From: Candidatus Bathyarchaeota archaeon
Lineage (GTDB): Archaea; Thermoproteota; Bathyarchaeia; Bathyarchaeales; DTEX01
Reading direction: 5' to 3'
Length of the DNA stretch: 53,857 nt
NCBI GenBank assembly: GCA_025059045.1
Contig: JANXEA010000009.1
Location: forward strand, 1 to 53,857
Within the stretch, counting starts at the first letter, position 1, and each line of letters starts with the position of its first letter. The notes under the pieces are model-generated. The model made no database searches. It saw nothing but the letters and a program-made list of their open reading frames with translations, and was not told the origin of the DNA. Shown here piece by piece: positions 37,201 through 45,927 of this stretch. The position numbers and the translations under genes are program-made.

Positions 37201-37625
37201 TGGAGGAGAGAGGAATAATAGAATTAGAAATCGGTGGAAAAGCTATTCAATTGGAAAGGGATGAAATCAAAATTGAGACGCACCATAAAGATGGATATTC
37301 GGTGTCCGAGGAAGATGGAATTATTGTTGGCGTATATATTAAGATAACCGACGATCTTAAAATGGAGGGGCTTGCCCGGGACATTATCCGACGAATACAA
37401 AATCAGAGAAAGGAAGCGAACTTTAACATCGCAGACAATATAGAAATTTATTATGAGTCTGGGCCTAAAATCACAGAAGTGTTCAATACCTTCGGGGACT
37501 ATATAAGTGCAGAGACCCTCAGCGTCAGAATAAATAAAGGTGAACCACCAAAAGAAGCACACGTTTCAACATATGATTTGGGCGGCGAACATCTTAAGAT
37601 AGGTCTAGTTAGGGTGAAGACTTAA
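34278..37625 (+). CDS. ileS: Isoleucyl-tRNA synthetase
   Basis: IleRS charges tRNA-Ile. Visible are the class I motif NNPMGVHHAWGRTYKDLF, the editing domain (TTPWTLTSNVAAAVHPDLTY), zinc-type Cys pairs (CSKCGS, CEKCGG), WFYSMLAMSTIM, and the KMSKS equivalent GREMHKSWGNAIEFDDA. These are followed by anticodon-binding helices and a C-terminal extension. At 1115 residues it is complete. Start TTG 34278 (reads MFKDVSPKVNFPELEHKIL) has GAGGCG nine bases ahead. The 260-base gap before it holds a TATA-like GTTTTAAATG near 34236 and a GC-rich hairpin discussed under findings. Confidence 0.96.
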   Translation: MFKDVSPKVNFPELEHKILKFWAETDAFKKRVALNRGKKKWSFMDGPITANNPMGVHHAWGRTYKDLFQRFKAMEGYDLRYQNGFDCQGLWIEVEVEKELGFRSKRDIESYGIAEFVKRCKQRALRYAAVQVEQSIRLGYWMDWDDPKKLRYLADSLERPDQIITIQGVAGPITDTSERLVGELGSPKIGGSYFTFSDENNYTIWSLLKKCHERGWIYKGRDVMPWCPRCSTALSQHEIVTEGYREITHPGLTVRFPLKNRPHESLLIWTTTPWTLTSNVAAAVHPDLTYVKVKLNDEYLYLGKFAIQRTLGNLKYNVICELKGCDMEGWTYDGPFDELQAQIETGSIKAHKVIMWEDVTEEEGTGIVHIAPGCGKEDLELGEKNNLPIIAPLDEFGVFMNGFGPYTGVHAYDSAKLVIEDLKRKNLLFKLEDYTHRYPVCWRCGSELVFRLVDEWFISMGKKLNKPIEEVTEEEKRENLRYQIIDVAKQVRWIPEFGLQQEIDWLLNMEDWMISKKRYWGLALPIWVCSKCGSFDVIGSKEELKVRAIEGWEIFDGHTPHRPWIDAVKIRCEKCGGVATRIPDVGNPWLDAGIVSFSTLGYRTDREYWRQWFPADLVCESLPGQFRNWFYSMLAMSTIMEGKPPFKVCFGYGLVLGEDGREMHKSWGNAIEFDDAAETMGADVMRWMYCTKRPETNLLFGYHRAEEVKRNFLIPLWNVYSFFVTYANLDKWTPTNSGASESPFILDRWIISKLNLLIKNVTYYLENYNPCDAAISIEKFVEDLSTWYIRRSRRRFWKSEKDEDKSAAYRTLYTCLVTLAKLLAPFIPFISEEIYQNLVRSVDLSAPESVHHNDWPISDENAIDKALMADMDIVMKICNLGRSARARSGIKLRQPLLRAVVVVDCKILDRISRMKDLIMDELNVKEISFSSKGEELLDFTARVLPEKLGKKYGSLLPKIQEEVSKMDAKVLKGILEERGIIELEIGGKAIQLERDEIKIETHHKDGYSVSEEDGIIVGVYIKITDDLKMEGLARDIIRRIQNQRKEANFNIADNIEIYYESGPKITEVFNTFGDYISAETLSVRINKGEPPKEAHVSTYDLGGEHLKIGLVRVKT

Positions 37626-37691
37626 TATGGCAAGACCGCTTGAATCCCTTTTTCTCATACAACCTATTTTTGCACAGTTCTTTATAGCACT

Positions 37692-38516
37692 TTAAATCTT
37701 TTCTCTCCTTCCATCAAAGCCACGCTTAAACTTTCCCAGCTCATCCCTGATTTCTTTCAGCATCTTTAGGTCGAAAACTGGTCCATCCCTGCAAACACGA
37801 TACTTTCCTATTACGCAACTGCCGCATATTCCAACTGCACAGCGCATTAAACGTTCAAGGCTTGCTTGAATTTGGATACCTTTTTCTTTTGCCAAAAGAA
37901 AAATCTTCTTGATCATTAATTCTTTTCCACAAACATATATAACGTCGTAGCGCTCTTTTGAGAGAGCTATCTCAGCCAGGTCTGCCGCAGTGCCTCTTAC
38001 GCCAAGGCTACCATCCTCTGTCGCAAGCACAACATCTAAGAGATTCGTTTTGGACATCTCCTCCAACTCTTTATTGAATATAATCTCGCTCTTCGTCTTT
38101 GCACCCTGGATAAATGCTGTCTTAACTCCTAATTTAACAAGTTTCTCTGCAAGGAACATGAGGGGCGCTGCTCCTATTCCCCCTCCTACAATAAGCGCTT
38201 TACTTCCAATATGTTCGAAGCCTTTTCCGAATGGTCCCCTAATGCCAATGCTGTCGCCTTTTTCCATGCTGCAAAGTATATTTGTCGCCTCGCCCACCTT
38301 CTTCACCGTGACTGAGGACAAACCATTCTTTTGAAGTGATATGCTTAGTGGGATTTCATCTATTCGGGGTATCCATACCATCACGAATTGTCCGGGCTGA
38401 GCGTTTAAACATAGATCATCCTCAAAGTACAATGTCCTAATCTTCGCAGATTCCTCTCTGACCTCTTTTATCGTCGCTATTCTTATGCGGTTAGGATTCA
38501 TGTGCCATTCCAACAA
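37692..38516 (-). CDS. pyrK: Dihydroorotate dehydrogenase electron-transfer subunit
   Basis: PyrK passes electrons from dihydroorotate dehydrogenase to NAD. It is a ferredoxin-reductase-like protein with a FAD-binding barrel (QPGQFVMVWIPRIDEIPLSI), an NAD-binding part (ALIVGGGIGAAPLMFLAEKL), and a C-terminal [2Fe-2S] cluster with CAVGICGSCVIGKYRVC. Length about 274 (or 269 from ATG 38501) fits the family. The start overlaps the end of pyrD by 26 bases, so the two are coupled. Confidence 0.93.
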   Translation of the reverse strand: MLEWHMNPNRIRIATIKEVREESAKIRTLYFEDDLCLNAQPGQFVMVWIPRIDEIPLSISLQKNGLSSVTVKKVGEATNILCSMEKGDSIGIRGPFGKGFEHIGSKALIVGGGIGAAPLMFLAEKLVKLGVKTAFIQGAKTKSEIIFNKELEEMSKTNLLDVVLATEDGSLGVRGTAADLAEIALSKERYDVIYVCGKELMIKKIFLLAKEKGIQIQASLERLMRCAVGICGSCVIGKYRVCRDGPVFDLKMLKEIRDELGKFKRGFDGRREKI

Positions 38517-39417
38517 TCTCTTCTACTTTCCTATAACCTTTGCTTTCAATGTAAGAGTTTATTCCCTGAGCGATAGATTGGAAGATTGTTAGATCTCCAT
38601 GCGCTATTGCCGAGCCTATCTCCACTGCCGAGGCGCCTGCAAGAATAAACTCGACCGCATCTCGCCATGACCGAATACCTCCGCAACCGATTATAGGTAT
38701 CCTCACGGCCTCATAAATCTCATAAACACATCTAACTGCAACTGGCTTTATTGCGACGCCTGAAAGCCCCCCGATCTTATTTGAAAGAATAGGTTTCATG
38801 GTATCAATGTCAATCGCCATCGCCTTAACCGTATTTATTGCGGTGATGGCGTCTGCCCCCGCATCCTCAGCGGCTTCAGCCAGCCTCGCAATATTAGACG
38901 TGTTCGGAGACAGTTTTGCGAATACAGGTTTTTCAACGGCGCCTTTCACATTCTTTACAACATCATAAATCATCTCTGGATCCTGCCCTATCTCAGAGCC
39001 AGAACCCTTAATATGAGGACATGAAAGGTTGAGCTCGATTGCATTCGCTCCGGAACTCTCAGCCATCGCTGCAACTTCCGCGTACTCAGTTGGAGAGAAA
39101 CCATACACGCTGACTATCAATGGGGCATCTGATCTATATTTTCTGATCTCTTCAGCAAATTCTCTTATGCCAGGATTAGGCAGTCCTAGAGCATTGAGGA
39201 ATCCGCATTCAACTTCGACAACTGTTGGGTTTGCATATCCCTCTCTAGGCTCTATACCAATAGACTTTGTCGTCACGGCTCCTGCGCCCGCAGAGGCTAC
39301 ACGCATAAGACTTTCCGCCGATATACCCAGTATTCCGGAAGCTAATATTGTCGGGTTTTTCAGGCTTAGACCTGCAAGACTTACTTGCATACTGTGTGAA
39401 TTATGCATGTTTATCAT
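38491..39417 (-). CDS. pyrD: Dihydroorotate dehydrogenase, catalytic subunit (type 1B)
   Basis: PyrD oxidises dihydroorotate to orotate in pyrimidine synthesis, using FMN. Recognised blocks are LKNPTILASGILGISAESL, VTTKSIGIEPREGYANPT, IELNLSCPHIKGSGSEIG (active-site Cys region), AITAINTVKAMAID, and IIGCGGIRSWRDAVEFILAGA for FMN phosphate. The adjacent PyrK identifies the NAD-linked 1B type. The start may be ATG 39417 or the internal ATG 39390 (MQVSLAGLSL), which better fits the family N-terminus. Confidence 0.95.
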   Translation of the reverse strand: MINMHNSHSMQVSLAGLSLKNPTILASGILGISAESLMRVASAGAGAVTTKSIGIEPREGYANPTVVEVECGFLNALGLPNPGIREFAEEIRKYRSDAPLIVSVYGFSPTEYAEVAAMAESSGANAIELNLSCPHIKGSGSEIGQDPEMIYDVVKNVKGAVEKPVFAKLSPNTSNIARLAEAAEDAGADAITAINTVKAMAIDIDTMKPILSNKIGGLSGVAIKPVAVRCVYEIYEAVRIPIIGCGGIRSWRDAVEFILAGASAVEIGSAIAHGDLTIFQSIAQGINSYIESKGYRKVEEIVGMAHES

Positions 39418-39550
39418 CAGAGAAGAACTGACATTTTGGTATATTAGCCTTTAATATTGTATAGTTGAAGTTATCTTCATCAGCCGTATTGAATGGAAAA
39501 GGTTATTCATAGGTTAACGTAATAGTTTGTTGACCTGTGGTGAGAGACTT

Positions 39551-40786
39551 TTGAAATCAGTAATCGTCGTGTCCGTCTTCGGCGTTTTAGGTTTCAATGA
39601 GGATGGGAACCTAATCGAGAAGGCGCTCTTTCCAAAAGATGCTTGTAAAGCAGCTGAAAAACTGATAAAAATCGAGTCCGGAAGGGTAATAGACGAACTA
39701 GTCGAGGTAGTTGGCCATCTGAAAACCAGAGGATTTACTCCAATAGTTCTTGAGCATCCTGCGGTGGCTCAAGCGCTCAAAGAGATAATGAATGCCGAAA
39801 TTTCAATAGAAAGCCCCTCAGAAATTGGAGAAAAAATTCGGGATGGACTTGAAAGTCTCGCTATCGAGCTCGGGTTTGCCAGAGACCCTCAAGAATTAAG
39901 GGAATGGATACATAGCGTTTCAACTGAAATTTCAAGAAGTAAAGTTCGATTGGCAGCAGAGAAAAGAGACCAAATAATTGTTCAAGCAATAGAGACAATA
40001 GACGAGTTGGATAGAACCATAAACCTCTTTTTGAGCCGCATACGCGAGTGGTATGGGCTGCATTTTCCCGAACTTAGCCGCATAGTGGAAAACCATGTTA
40101 CCTATTTGAAGATCATACAGGAAATAGGTAAAAGAGAGGGCATAAACATTGAAAGATTGGAGAAACTAGGAATCCAGAAAAGAAATGCCCAAGAGATCGT
40201 TAAGGCCTCAATGGAATCCATGGGCTCTGACCTCTTGGATGCAGATATCTTGCAGATCCGGTCTTTATCAGGCCAAATATTGCAACTTCTAGATGTTAGA
40301 TCCAACCTTGAGGACTATTTAGAGAGAATTATGAATGAAGCCGCTCCTAATCTCTCCACGTTAACAGGACCTACACTTGGTGCTAGACTTATCGCATTAG
40401 CAGGAGGATTAGAGAATCTGGCGAAAATGCCCGCAAGCACAATACAAGTTTTAGGGGCTGAGAAGGCCTTGTTCAGAGCCTTGACAAGTGGCACTCGACC
40501 GCCCAAACATGGCATAATATTCCAGCATAACCTAATTCATGGCGCAAGCCGATGGTTGAGAGGAAAGATTGCAAGGACCTTTGCTGGCAAGATCGCGATA
40601 GCTGCTAGAACTGATGCCTTCGGCGGAAATTACATTGGGGACAAATTAAAATTGGAACTTACTGAGAGAATCGAAGAGATAAAGAAGAAGTATCCGCAAC
40701 CGAGAGTAAAAGAAGGACGCATTAAAAGGAAAAGTGATAAGTCAAAGGGCAGAATAGGGAAGACTGCATCCAAAGTTAAGGGATAA
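39551..40786 (+). CDS. Nop5/Nop56/58 family box C/D RNP protein
   Basis: Nop5 is the scaffold of the box C/D ribonucleoprotein that methylates rRNA, bridging L7Ae and fibrillarin. The N-terminal domain (VIVVSVFGVLGFNEDGNLIE) binds fibrillarin. A long coiled coil follows (EVSTEIS to NLFLSRIREWYGLHFPELSR). The Nop domain shows LIALAGGLENLAKMPASTIQ and GAEKALFRAL with KHGIIFQHNLIHGA. The tail is Lys/Arg-rich. I prefer TTG 39551, six bases after GGTGAG. It overlaps in function with the fibrillarin gene 4 bp downstream, a pairing conserved in archaea. Confidence 0.95.
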   Translation: MKSVIVVSVFGVLGFNEDGNLIEKALFPKDACKAAEKLIKIESGRVIDELVEVVGHLKTRGFTPIVLEHPAVAQALKEIMNAEISIESPSEIGEKIRDGLESLAIELGFARDPQELREWIHSVSTEISRSKVRLAAEKRDQIIVQAIETIDELDRTINLFLSRIREWYGLHFPELSRIVENHVTYLKIIQEIGKREGINIERLEKLGIQKRNAQEIVKASMESMGSDLLDADILQIRSLSGQILQLLDVRSNLEDYLERIMNEAAPNLSTLTGPTLGARLIALAGGLENLAKMPASTIQVLGAEKALFRALTSGTRPPKHGIIFQHNLIHGASRWLRGKIARTFAGKIAIAARTDAFGGNYIGDKLKLELTERIEEIKKKYPQPRVKEGRIKRKSDKSKGRIGKTASKVKG

Positions 40787-40790
40787 AAAC

Positions 40791-41495
40791 ATGAGCATAG
40801 AGGTTGAGCCCCATCCAGAATTTGCCGGAATATATTTTACCAAATTAGATGATGGCGTAAAGAGGATTACAACAAAAAACTTCTCTCCAGGGAGAACTGT
40901 TTACGGAGAAAGACTTGTCACTTACAATGGCATTGAATACAGAATTTGGGACCCATTCAGGAGCAAACTTGCAGCAGCTATTCTTAAGGGAATTAGGAAG
41001 ATGCCTTTAGGTCCTGGCCAAAGAGTATTGTATCTCGGCGCAGCTTCCGGAACGACGGCAAGTCATGTTTCCGACATAGTTGGTAAAGATGGATGCGTCT
41101 ATTGCGTAGAGTTTTCACCCCGATCAATTCGCGATCTTATTGATAATGTTTGCAAATATAGATCAAATATGATACCAATTTTGGCGGATGCTAGATCACC
41201 CCGGAGCTACGCATCCATCGTTCTAGGAAAGATTGACGGCATATACTGTGATATTGCGCAACCGGAACAGGCGCGCATCCTACTTGACAATGTTAGACTC
41301 TTCCTAAAAAAAGGCGGTTGGGCGCTAATTGCGGTTAAGGCCAGAAGCATCGATGTAACAAAGGAACCTGTGGAGATATATGAACGTGAAGCTAAGATCC
41401 TTGAGGAAGGGGGGCTTCGTATACTTGAGATGATCAATCTGGAACCATATGATAAGGCCCACTCCATGATATCATCTTATTATCCGTTGAATTAA
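40791..41495 (+). CDS. flpA: Fibrillarin, rRNA 2'-O-methyltransferase
   Basis: Fibrillarin is the catalytic subunit of the box C/D RNP. Its SAM-binding motif is RVLYLGAASGTTASHVSDIV, followed by VYCVEFSPRSIRDLI, ILADARSPRSYASIV and IDGIYCDIAQPEQARIL, all diagnostic. Catalytic Lys lies in ALIAVKARSIDVTKEP. 234 residues is normal for archaea, which lack the eukaryotic GAR domain. ATG 40791 starts 4 bp after the nop5 stop, so the two are one operon. Confidence 0.96.
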   Translation: MSIEVEPHPEFAGIYFTKLDDGVKRITTKNFSPGRTVYGERLVTYNGIEYRIWDPFRSKLAAAILKGIRKMPLGPGQRVLYLGAASGTTASHVSDIVGKDGCVYCVEFSPRSIRDLIDNVCKYRSNMIPILADARSPRSYASIVLGKIDGIYCDIAQPEQARILLDNVRLFLKKGGWALIAVKARSIDVTKEPVEIYEREAKILEEGGLRILEMINLEPYDKAHSMISSYYPLN

Positions 41496-41537
41496 ATAAG
41501 CAAGAAACAATTTGTTCTATGTAAAAATAGATTCACA

Positions 41538-42827
41538 TTACTTTAACCAGGGCGCTATCTTTTGCCCTTCCAAAAGATCCTTAAAGGTCTCCTTCTCTCT
41601 TATTAGAGCGTATCTTCCGCTCTTTACCAGAACCTCTGGACATCTTGGTCTCGAATTATAGTTTGAGCTCATTACAAATCCATATGCGCCAGCGTTCAGT
41701 ATCGCAAGAATGTCGCCCTCTTCAACCTTTGGGAGCATTCTATCTCTAGCTAAGATATCCCCCGATTCGCATAAAGGTCCAGCAATATCATACTTCTCTT
41801 CTTCAGGGTCGTTAAGTTTGTTTGCAACAACTATTGGGTGGTAGGAGCCATACATGGCCGGCCTGATCAGAATGTTGAAACCTGCATCTACGCCGATAAA
41901 ATTTCTGAAGGGAGTCTTTTTGAGAGTGTTGACCATTGTTAGTAAGATCCCTGCATCGCAGACAATATATCGCCCTGGCTCTACGCAGAAGAATGGATCT
42001 CCGAGATCATACTCCTTGACTTTCTCCTTGAAAATCTGGAGAGTCTTCTCGGCAAATAGATCGACATTCAATGGGCTCTCCTCTGGTTTGTATGGCACCC
42101 CGAGGCCTCCGCCAATATCAATAAACTCAAAATCAATCCCCATCTCCCTTCTAACTTTGCCTGCAATGTCAAGAAGTTTCTTTTCAGCAAGGAGGAAAGG
42201 CTCAACCGTCAAAATTCCTGAGCCTATATGCATATGTATACCGAAAGTTTCAACCCCGGATTCTTTCGCAATTTTATAGGCTTCTAGAACATCTTCCTCC
42301 CATATTCCAAATTTTGAGTCTCTACCAGCCGTGATGACATGGGCGTGGTGTCCAGCTCCAATCTCAGGGTTCACCCTAACTGAAAGTGACCGCGGAACCC
42401 TTATCTTTAGAAGCCTCTTAAGTTGAGATGTAGAGTCTATATTGATGCATACATCCCAGTCTAGAAGATATTCCAGTTCATCATTCCTAACGCTCGTTCC
42501 TGTAAAAAGTATCCTTTCCGGCTGGAAACCAGCCTGTGTAGCAAGAAATACCTCCCCTATGCTGACCGCGTCCAAATATGCATCTTCGCTCTCCAAGATT
42601 TTCAGTACCGAGAGACTAGAGTTGGCCTTCGCCGAATAATAGACCCGAATCTTATCATGGCGAACAGAAAGAACAGAATAAATCTTTCGAAAATTATTTC
42701 TGATTCTTCGCTCAGTCAATACATATAGTGGGCTTCCGAATTCTTGAACAAGCGTCTCAGATGAAACCCCATCTATGTGGAGTATTCCATTCTTGTTCTC
42801 GAAAAATTCATGTGGAAACGTGACCAT
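41538..42827 (-). CDS. lysA: Diaminopimelate decarboxylase
   Basis: LysA converts meso-diaminopimelate to lysine with pyridoxal phosphate. VYYSAKANSSLSVLKIL holds the PLP Lys, HMHIGSGI and DIGGGLGVPYKPEE the barrel active site, and GPLCESGDILARDRMLP the C-terminal Cys that acts across the dimer. Full length at 429 residues. It is last in the dapA-dapB-lysC-asd-lysA operon, 42 bp after asd. Its presence shows that lysine is made by the diaminopimelate route here and not by the LysX/LysW route of many other archaea. Confidence 0.95.
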   Translation of the reverse strand: MVTFPHEFFENKNGILHIDGVSSETLVQEFGSPLYVLTERRIRNNFRKIYSVLSVRHDKIRVYYSAKANSSLSVLKILESEDAYLDAVSIGEVFLATQAGFQPERILFTGTSVRNDELEYLLDWDVCINIDSTSQLKRLLKIRVPRSLSVRVNPEIGAGHHAHVITAGRDSKFGIWEEDVLEAYKIAKESGVETFGIHMHIGSGILTVEPFLLAEKKLLDIAGKVRREMGIDFEFIDIGGGLGVPYKPEESPLNVDLFAEKTLQIFKEKVKEYDLGDPFFCVEPGRYIVCDAGILLTMVNTLKKTPFRNFIGVDAGFNILIRPAMYGSYHPIVVANKLNDPEEEKYDIAGPLCESGDILARDRMLPKVEEGDILAILNAGAYGFVMSSNYNSRPRCPEVLVKSGRYALIREKETFKDLLEGQKIAPWLK

Positions 42828-42869
42828 TATTATTCTATCCTACACGGTTTTGGTTTTGCTGTCTACGCT

Positions 42870-43928
42870 TTAGATTATACCCTTTGCAACCATTAGTTCC
42901 GCGCTTAGGATCCCAGCTCCAGCCGCTCCCCTAATAGTGTTATGTCCTAGGCAGAGGTATTTGAATGTCATTACCGGATCATTTCTAATGCGACCGACAA
43001 CAACGCTCATACCCCTACCTTCATCTCTATCCAACCTCGGCTGCGGTCTATCAACCTCATCTCTGACCACTATTGGCCTTCCAGGCGCTGTTGGGAGTTT
43101 TAGCTTTTGCGGTTCCCCGGTAAAGTTCCTAAACGCTTCTATTATCTCTTCCCTCGTCGGTTTTGATTCTAGCTCCACGAAAACTGTTTCGAGATGCCCA
43201 TCCTTCACGTTCACTCTGTTACAACTAGCGCTTATCGGTATATTCAGCCACTCCACTCGCTCGCCATTAAATTTTCCGAGGATCTTCTTGGTTTCAATCT
43301 CAATTTTTTCCTCCTCCTTCGATATGTATGGAATGATGTTATCGATTATATCTAGAGATGCGACTCCAGGATATCCAGCACCGCTCAAAGCCTGCATTGT
43401 CGAAACGACTACCTTCTTTAGACCGAAGGGCATAAGTGGCTTCAGAGTTATAGCAAGCTGAATTGTTGAGCAGTTAGGATCGGTGGAAATGAAGCCATTC
43501 CACCGCCTTCTCCGTCTTTGGATCGGGATGAGATCTAATTGGTCCGGGTTAACTTCTGGTATAAGTAGAGGAACATCCTCCTCCAATCTATGTGCTGCAG
43601 CCTTACTTAATACTGGATACTTCGCGGCGAACTCTTCTTCAACTGGTCCAGCAAGATCTCCTGGAAGAGCAGAAAAGATTAAGTCAACTTCGCCCGCCTC
43701 TTTCACCGCTTTTATACTCGTATTAACCACAGTCATATCAGCTATGGATTCAGGCATAGGAGTCTCCATTTTCCATGGGCAAGCGTCCCGGTATTTCTTT
43801 CCAGCGGAGCGCTCAGATGCCGCTAGGACTGAGATTTCAAACCAAGGGTGCCCCTGGAGAAGTTCGATAAATCTTTGGCCTACCGTGCCCGTAGCTCCCA
43901 ATATTGCAACTTTACGACGCAAGCGCAT
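42870..43928 (-). CDS. asd: Aspartate-semialdehyde dehydrogenase (archaeal/fungal type)
   Basis: Asd reduces aspartyl phosphate to the semialdehyde, shared by lysine, threonine and methionine synthesis. The N-terminus VAILGATGTVGQRFIELLQG binds NADP, STDPNCSTIQLAITLKPL holds the catalytic Cys, and STMQALSGAGYPGVASLDI is typical of the archaeal/fungal class. The ending LGHNTIRGAAGAGILSAELM is also diagnostic. Length 352. Its ATG overlaps the aspartate kinase stop by 17 bases. Confidence 0.96.
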   Translation of the reverse strand: MRLRRKVAILGATGTVGQRFIELLQGHPWFEISVLAASERSAGKKYRDACPWKMETPMPESIADMTVVNTSIKAVKEAGEVDLIFSALPGDLAGPVEEEFAAKYPVLSKAAAHRLEEDVPLLIPEVNPDQLDLIPIQRRRRRWNGFISTDPNCSTIQLAITLKPLMPFGLKKVVVSTMQALSGAGYPGVASLDIIDNIIPYISKEEEKIEIETKKILGKFNGERVEWLNIPISASCNRVNVKDGHLETVFVELESKPTREEIIEAFRNFTGEPQKLKLPTAPGRPIVVRDEVDRPQPRLDRDEGRGMSVVVGRIRNDPVMTFKYLCLGHNTIRGAAGAGILSAELMVAKGII

Positions 43929-45096
43929 CCCTCACCACTTCAGCCGCTTCTGAAATCCTCGATTCATCAATAAATACGTTTATGGTGGCCTTACTCGTTG
44001 TCATTTCAATGATGTTAATATCTTTGGCTGCTAGGCTAGCGGATATCTTAGCAATCCAGCCTGGCGAATCTATGAAGACCGGGCTTGTTAGTTCTAATAG
44101 TGCAACCTTTTCTCTACTACTCAATGCTTTACTTACCCCCAATTCATGAAGGCGATTTAACAATTCCTTCGAATCCTCGGATGAAGTGAATATTGTAATC
44201 GTTCCTCTGCCAGTGCTAATACCGTAAATCGATCGGTTACCTAGCGCTTGAAATATCCTTCCAATCCTTTCAGGGATTATATCGCAAACCAGGCTTACTG
44301 CCATAAGCCCTTTTTTCTCTTTAATCTCAGGGTTTTTTCCATCAAAGACGCCAAGTATCTCTGTCCCACCTTTTGCCAGCCCATTATGGAAGCTGACGAT
44401 TCTCAGCTTCTGTTCCGGTAGTTTATATTTTAGAGCGTCAGCCTTCAATACCTTCGCGCCTCCATGCGACAGTGCAAACATCTCGTATATGTCAAGTTTT
44501 TCCAGGGGTTTTGCCGTAGATACAACCTTTGGATCTGCGGACATAACCCCTTCGGTTTCCTTTACAAGGATTATTTCACCTGCTCGAAGACAATGCGCGA
44601 TAATCATGGCGGTTGTGTCACTACCTCCTCTACCAAGGGTTGTCACGTTTCCGTTTCTATCTTTCCCAAGAAAACCGCAAACGACTACAATCTTGTTTCC
44701 CAATAGCGGTTCAATATACCGTTTAACACGCTTGCATGTCTCATTGAGATCCGGCTCTGCATCCTTAAAGTTGGAGTCGGTTATAATGGGCCAACCTTCG
44801 CAATCGGGATCGAAGTATACGGTTTCTGCCCCCATTGACCTTAGTGCAGACGAAAAGATCCGTACACTTGTCCTTTCACCCATTGAGACAATGTCCGCGT
44901 AATCTTTATCATTGATCCCGCCTATCTGCGACATAATGTTGATAAGGTTATCCGTTGCGGTTCCCATCGCTGAGACGACTACCACAATTTCTTTATAGCC
45001 TGAGTTAAGCACCATCTCCGCTGCCCTTTTTACTTTCTCGCCTGTCGCTAGGTCTGCGCCTCCAAATTTTATCACAACACGTTGATCAAAGGTCAT
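43912..45096 (-). CDS. lysC: Aspartate kinase
   Basis: Aspartate kinase starts the aspartate-family pathway by phosphorylating aspartate. The kinase domain begins VVIKFGGADLATGEKVKRAA and contains TTLGRGGSDTTAMIIAHC and ETEGVMSADPKVVSTAKPLE. Two ACT domains follow from about residue 270 (GIMAVSLV-like, then ALLELTSPVFIDSPGWIAKI), the usual site of feedback by lysine or threonine. 394 residues. The start lies 36 bp after dapB. The K-F-G-G-A/D opening differs from the commoner KFGGTS, but the kinase core is otherwise normal. Confidence 0.94.
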   Translation of the reverse strand: MTFDQRVVIKFGGADLATGEKVKRAAEMVLNSGYKEIVVVVSAMGTATDNLINIMSQIGGINDKDYADIVSMGERTSVRIFSSALRSMGAETVYFDPDCEGWPIITDSNFKDAEPDLNETCKRVKRYIEPLLGNKIVVVCGFLGKDRNGNVTTLGRGGSDTTAMIIAHCLRAGEIILVKETEGVMSADPKVVSTAKPLEKLDIYEMFALSHGGAKVLKADALKYKLPEQKLRIVSFHNGLAKGGTEILGVFDGKNPEIKEKKGLMAVSLVCDIIPERIGRIFQALGNRSIYGISTGRGTITIFTSSEDSKELLNRLHELGVSKALSSREKVALLELTSPVFIDSPGWIAKISASLAAKDINIIEMTTSKATINVFIDESRISEAAEVVRDALAS

Positions 45097-45132
45097 TCTG
45101 CAATCCCCAAATTTTTCCGGATAATGGTAGTA

Positions 45133-45927
45133 TTAACAGAACCCAAGTATATCATCCATACTGTAGACTCCAGGTTTCGTCTGTTTACTAATCCACTCTA
45201 CTGCGTAAAGAGCCCCTTGAGCAAAAACCCTGCGGGAGAATGCGACATGTTCGACGCGGATCATCTCATGTGGTCCAGCAGCTATGACATCGTGAATGCC
45301 GGGGACGCCTCCAGCTCTCACTGACAGAATTTCAAGTTCTTCACGTTTCCTCGGCGCTATACCTTCCCTCCCATACACAACAGAACGATAGCCTCTAGCC
45401 GGCGTTATGGCATTTCCAAGGGCCTTAGCGGTTCCGCTTGGAGCATCCTTCTTCCCTATATGGTGCACTTCAGTTATACTAAAGTCGTAGTCGGCAGGGA
45501 GCATTGTCAATACCTTCATCATTCTTAGTACGACATTAACACCTATAGCGTAATTAGGTGAGAATACTGCTGGTACCTTTTTTGAGACTTCATCCTTCAG
45601 CTTCTGATACTGTTGTTCCGTAAATCCGGTTGTACCCATAACGATGCGTTTTCCAAGATTTGCTACGGCCGGAATATTCGACATCTCCGCATCAGGGGTG
45701 GTGAAGGAAACATAAACATCTGCCTCTTTAGTTGCTACATCGATTTTTGTGGGATCCACTATGATTGTGTCAAGTCCGCATATTCCAGCCTCACGCAAAG
45801 TCTTTCCAATCTTCGGGCTATTCGGCGCCTCCACCGCGCCTACAACAGCAAATCCTCTTGTTACAGCCTCCTCAATGACCGCTCTTCCCATTCTTCCATC
45901 TGCGCCAGCAACACAAATCTTAATCAT
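45133..45927 (-). CDS. dapB: 4-hydroxy-tetrahydrodipicolinate reductase
   Basis: DapB reduces the DapA product to tetrahydrodipicolinate with NAD(P)H. VAGADGRMGRAVIEEAVTRG is the nucleotide loop, and VMGTTGFTEQQYQKL and VFSPNYAIGVNVVLRMM are family blocks. EVHHIGKKDAPSGTAKALGN is the substrate-binding motif. Length 264. Its ATG sits inside the dapA stop (8-base overlap), indicating translational coupling. Confidence 0.96.
   Translation of the reverse strand: MIKICVAGADGRMGRAVIEEAVTRGFAVVGAVEAPNSPKIGKTLREAGICGLDTIIVDPTKIDVATKEADVYVSFTTPDAEMSNIPAVANLGKRIVMGTTGFTEQQYQKLKDEVSKKVPAVFSPNYAIGVNVVLRMMKVLTMLPADYDFSITEVHHIGKKDAPSGTAKALGNAITPARGYRSVVYGREGIAPRKREELEILSVRAGGVPGIHDVIAAGPHEMIRVEHVAFSRRVFAQGALYAVEWISKQTKPGVYSMDDILGFC

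Noticed and set aside
42937-43461. 174-residue plus-strand frame
   Set aside because: Complement of asd, with no independent features.
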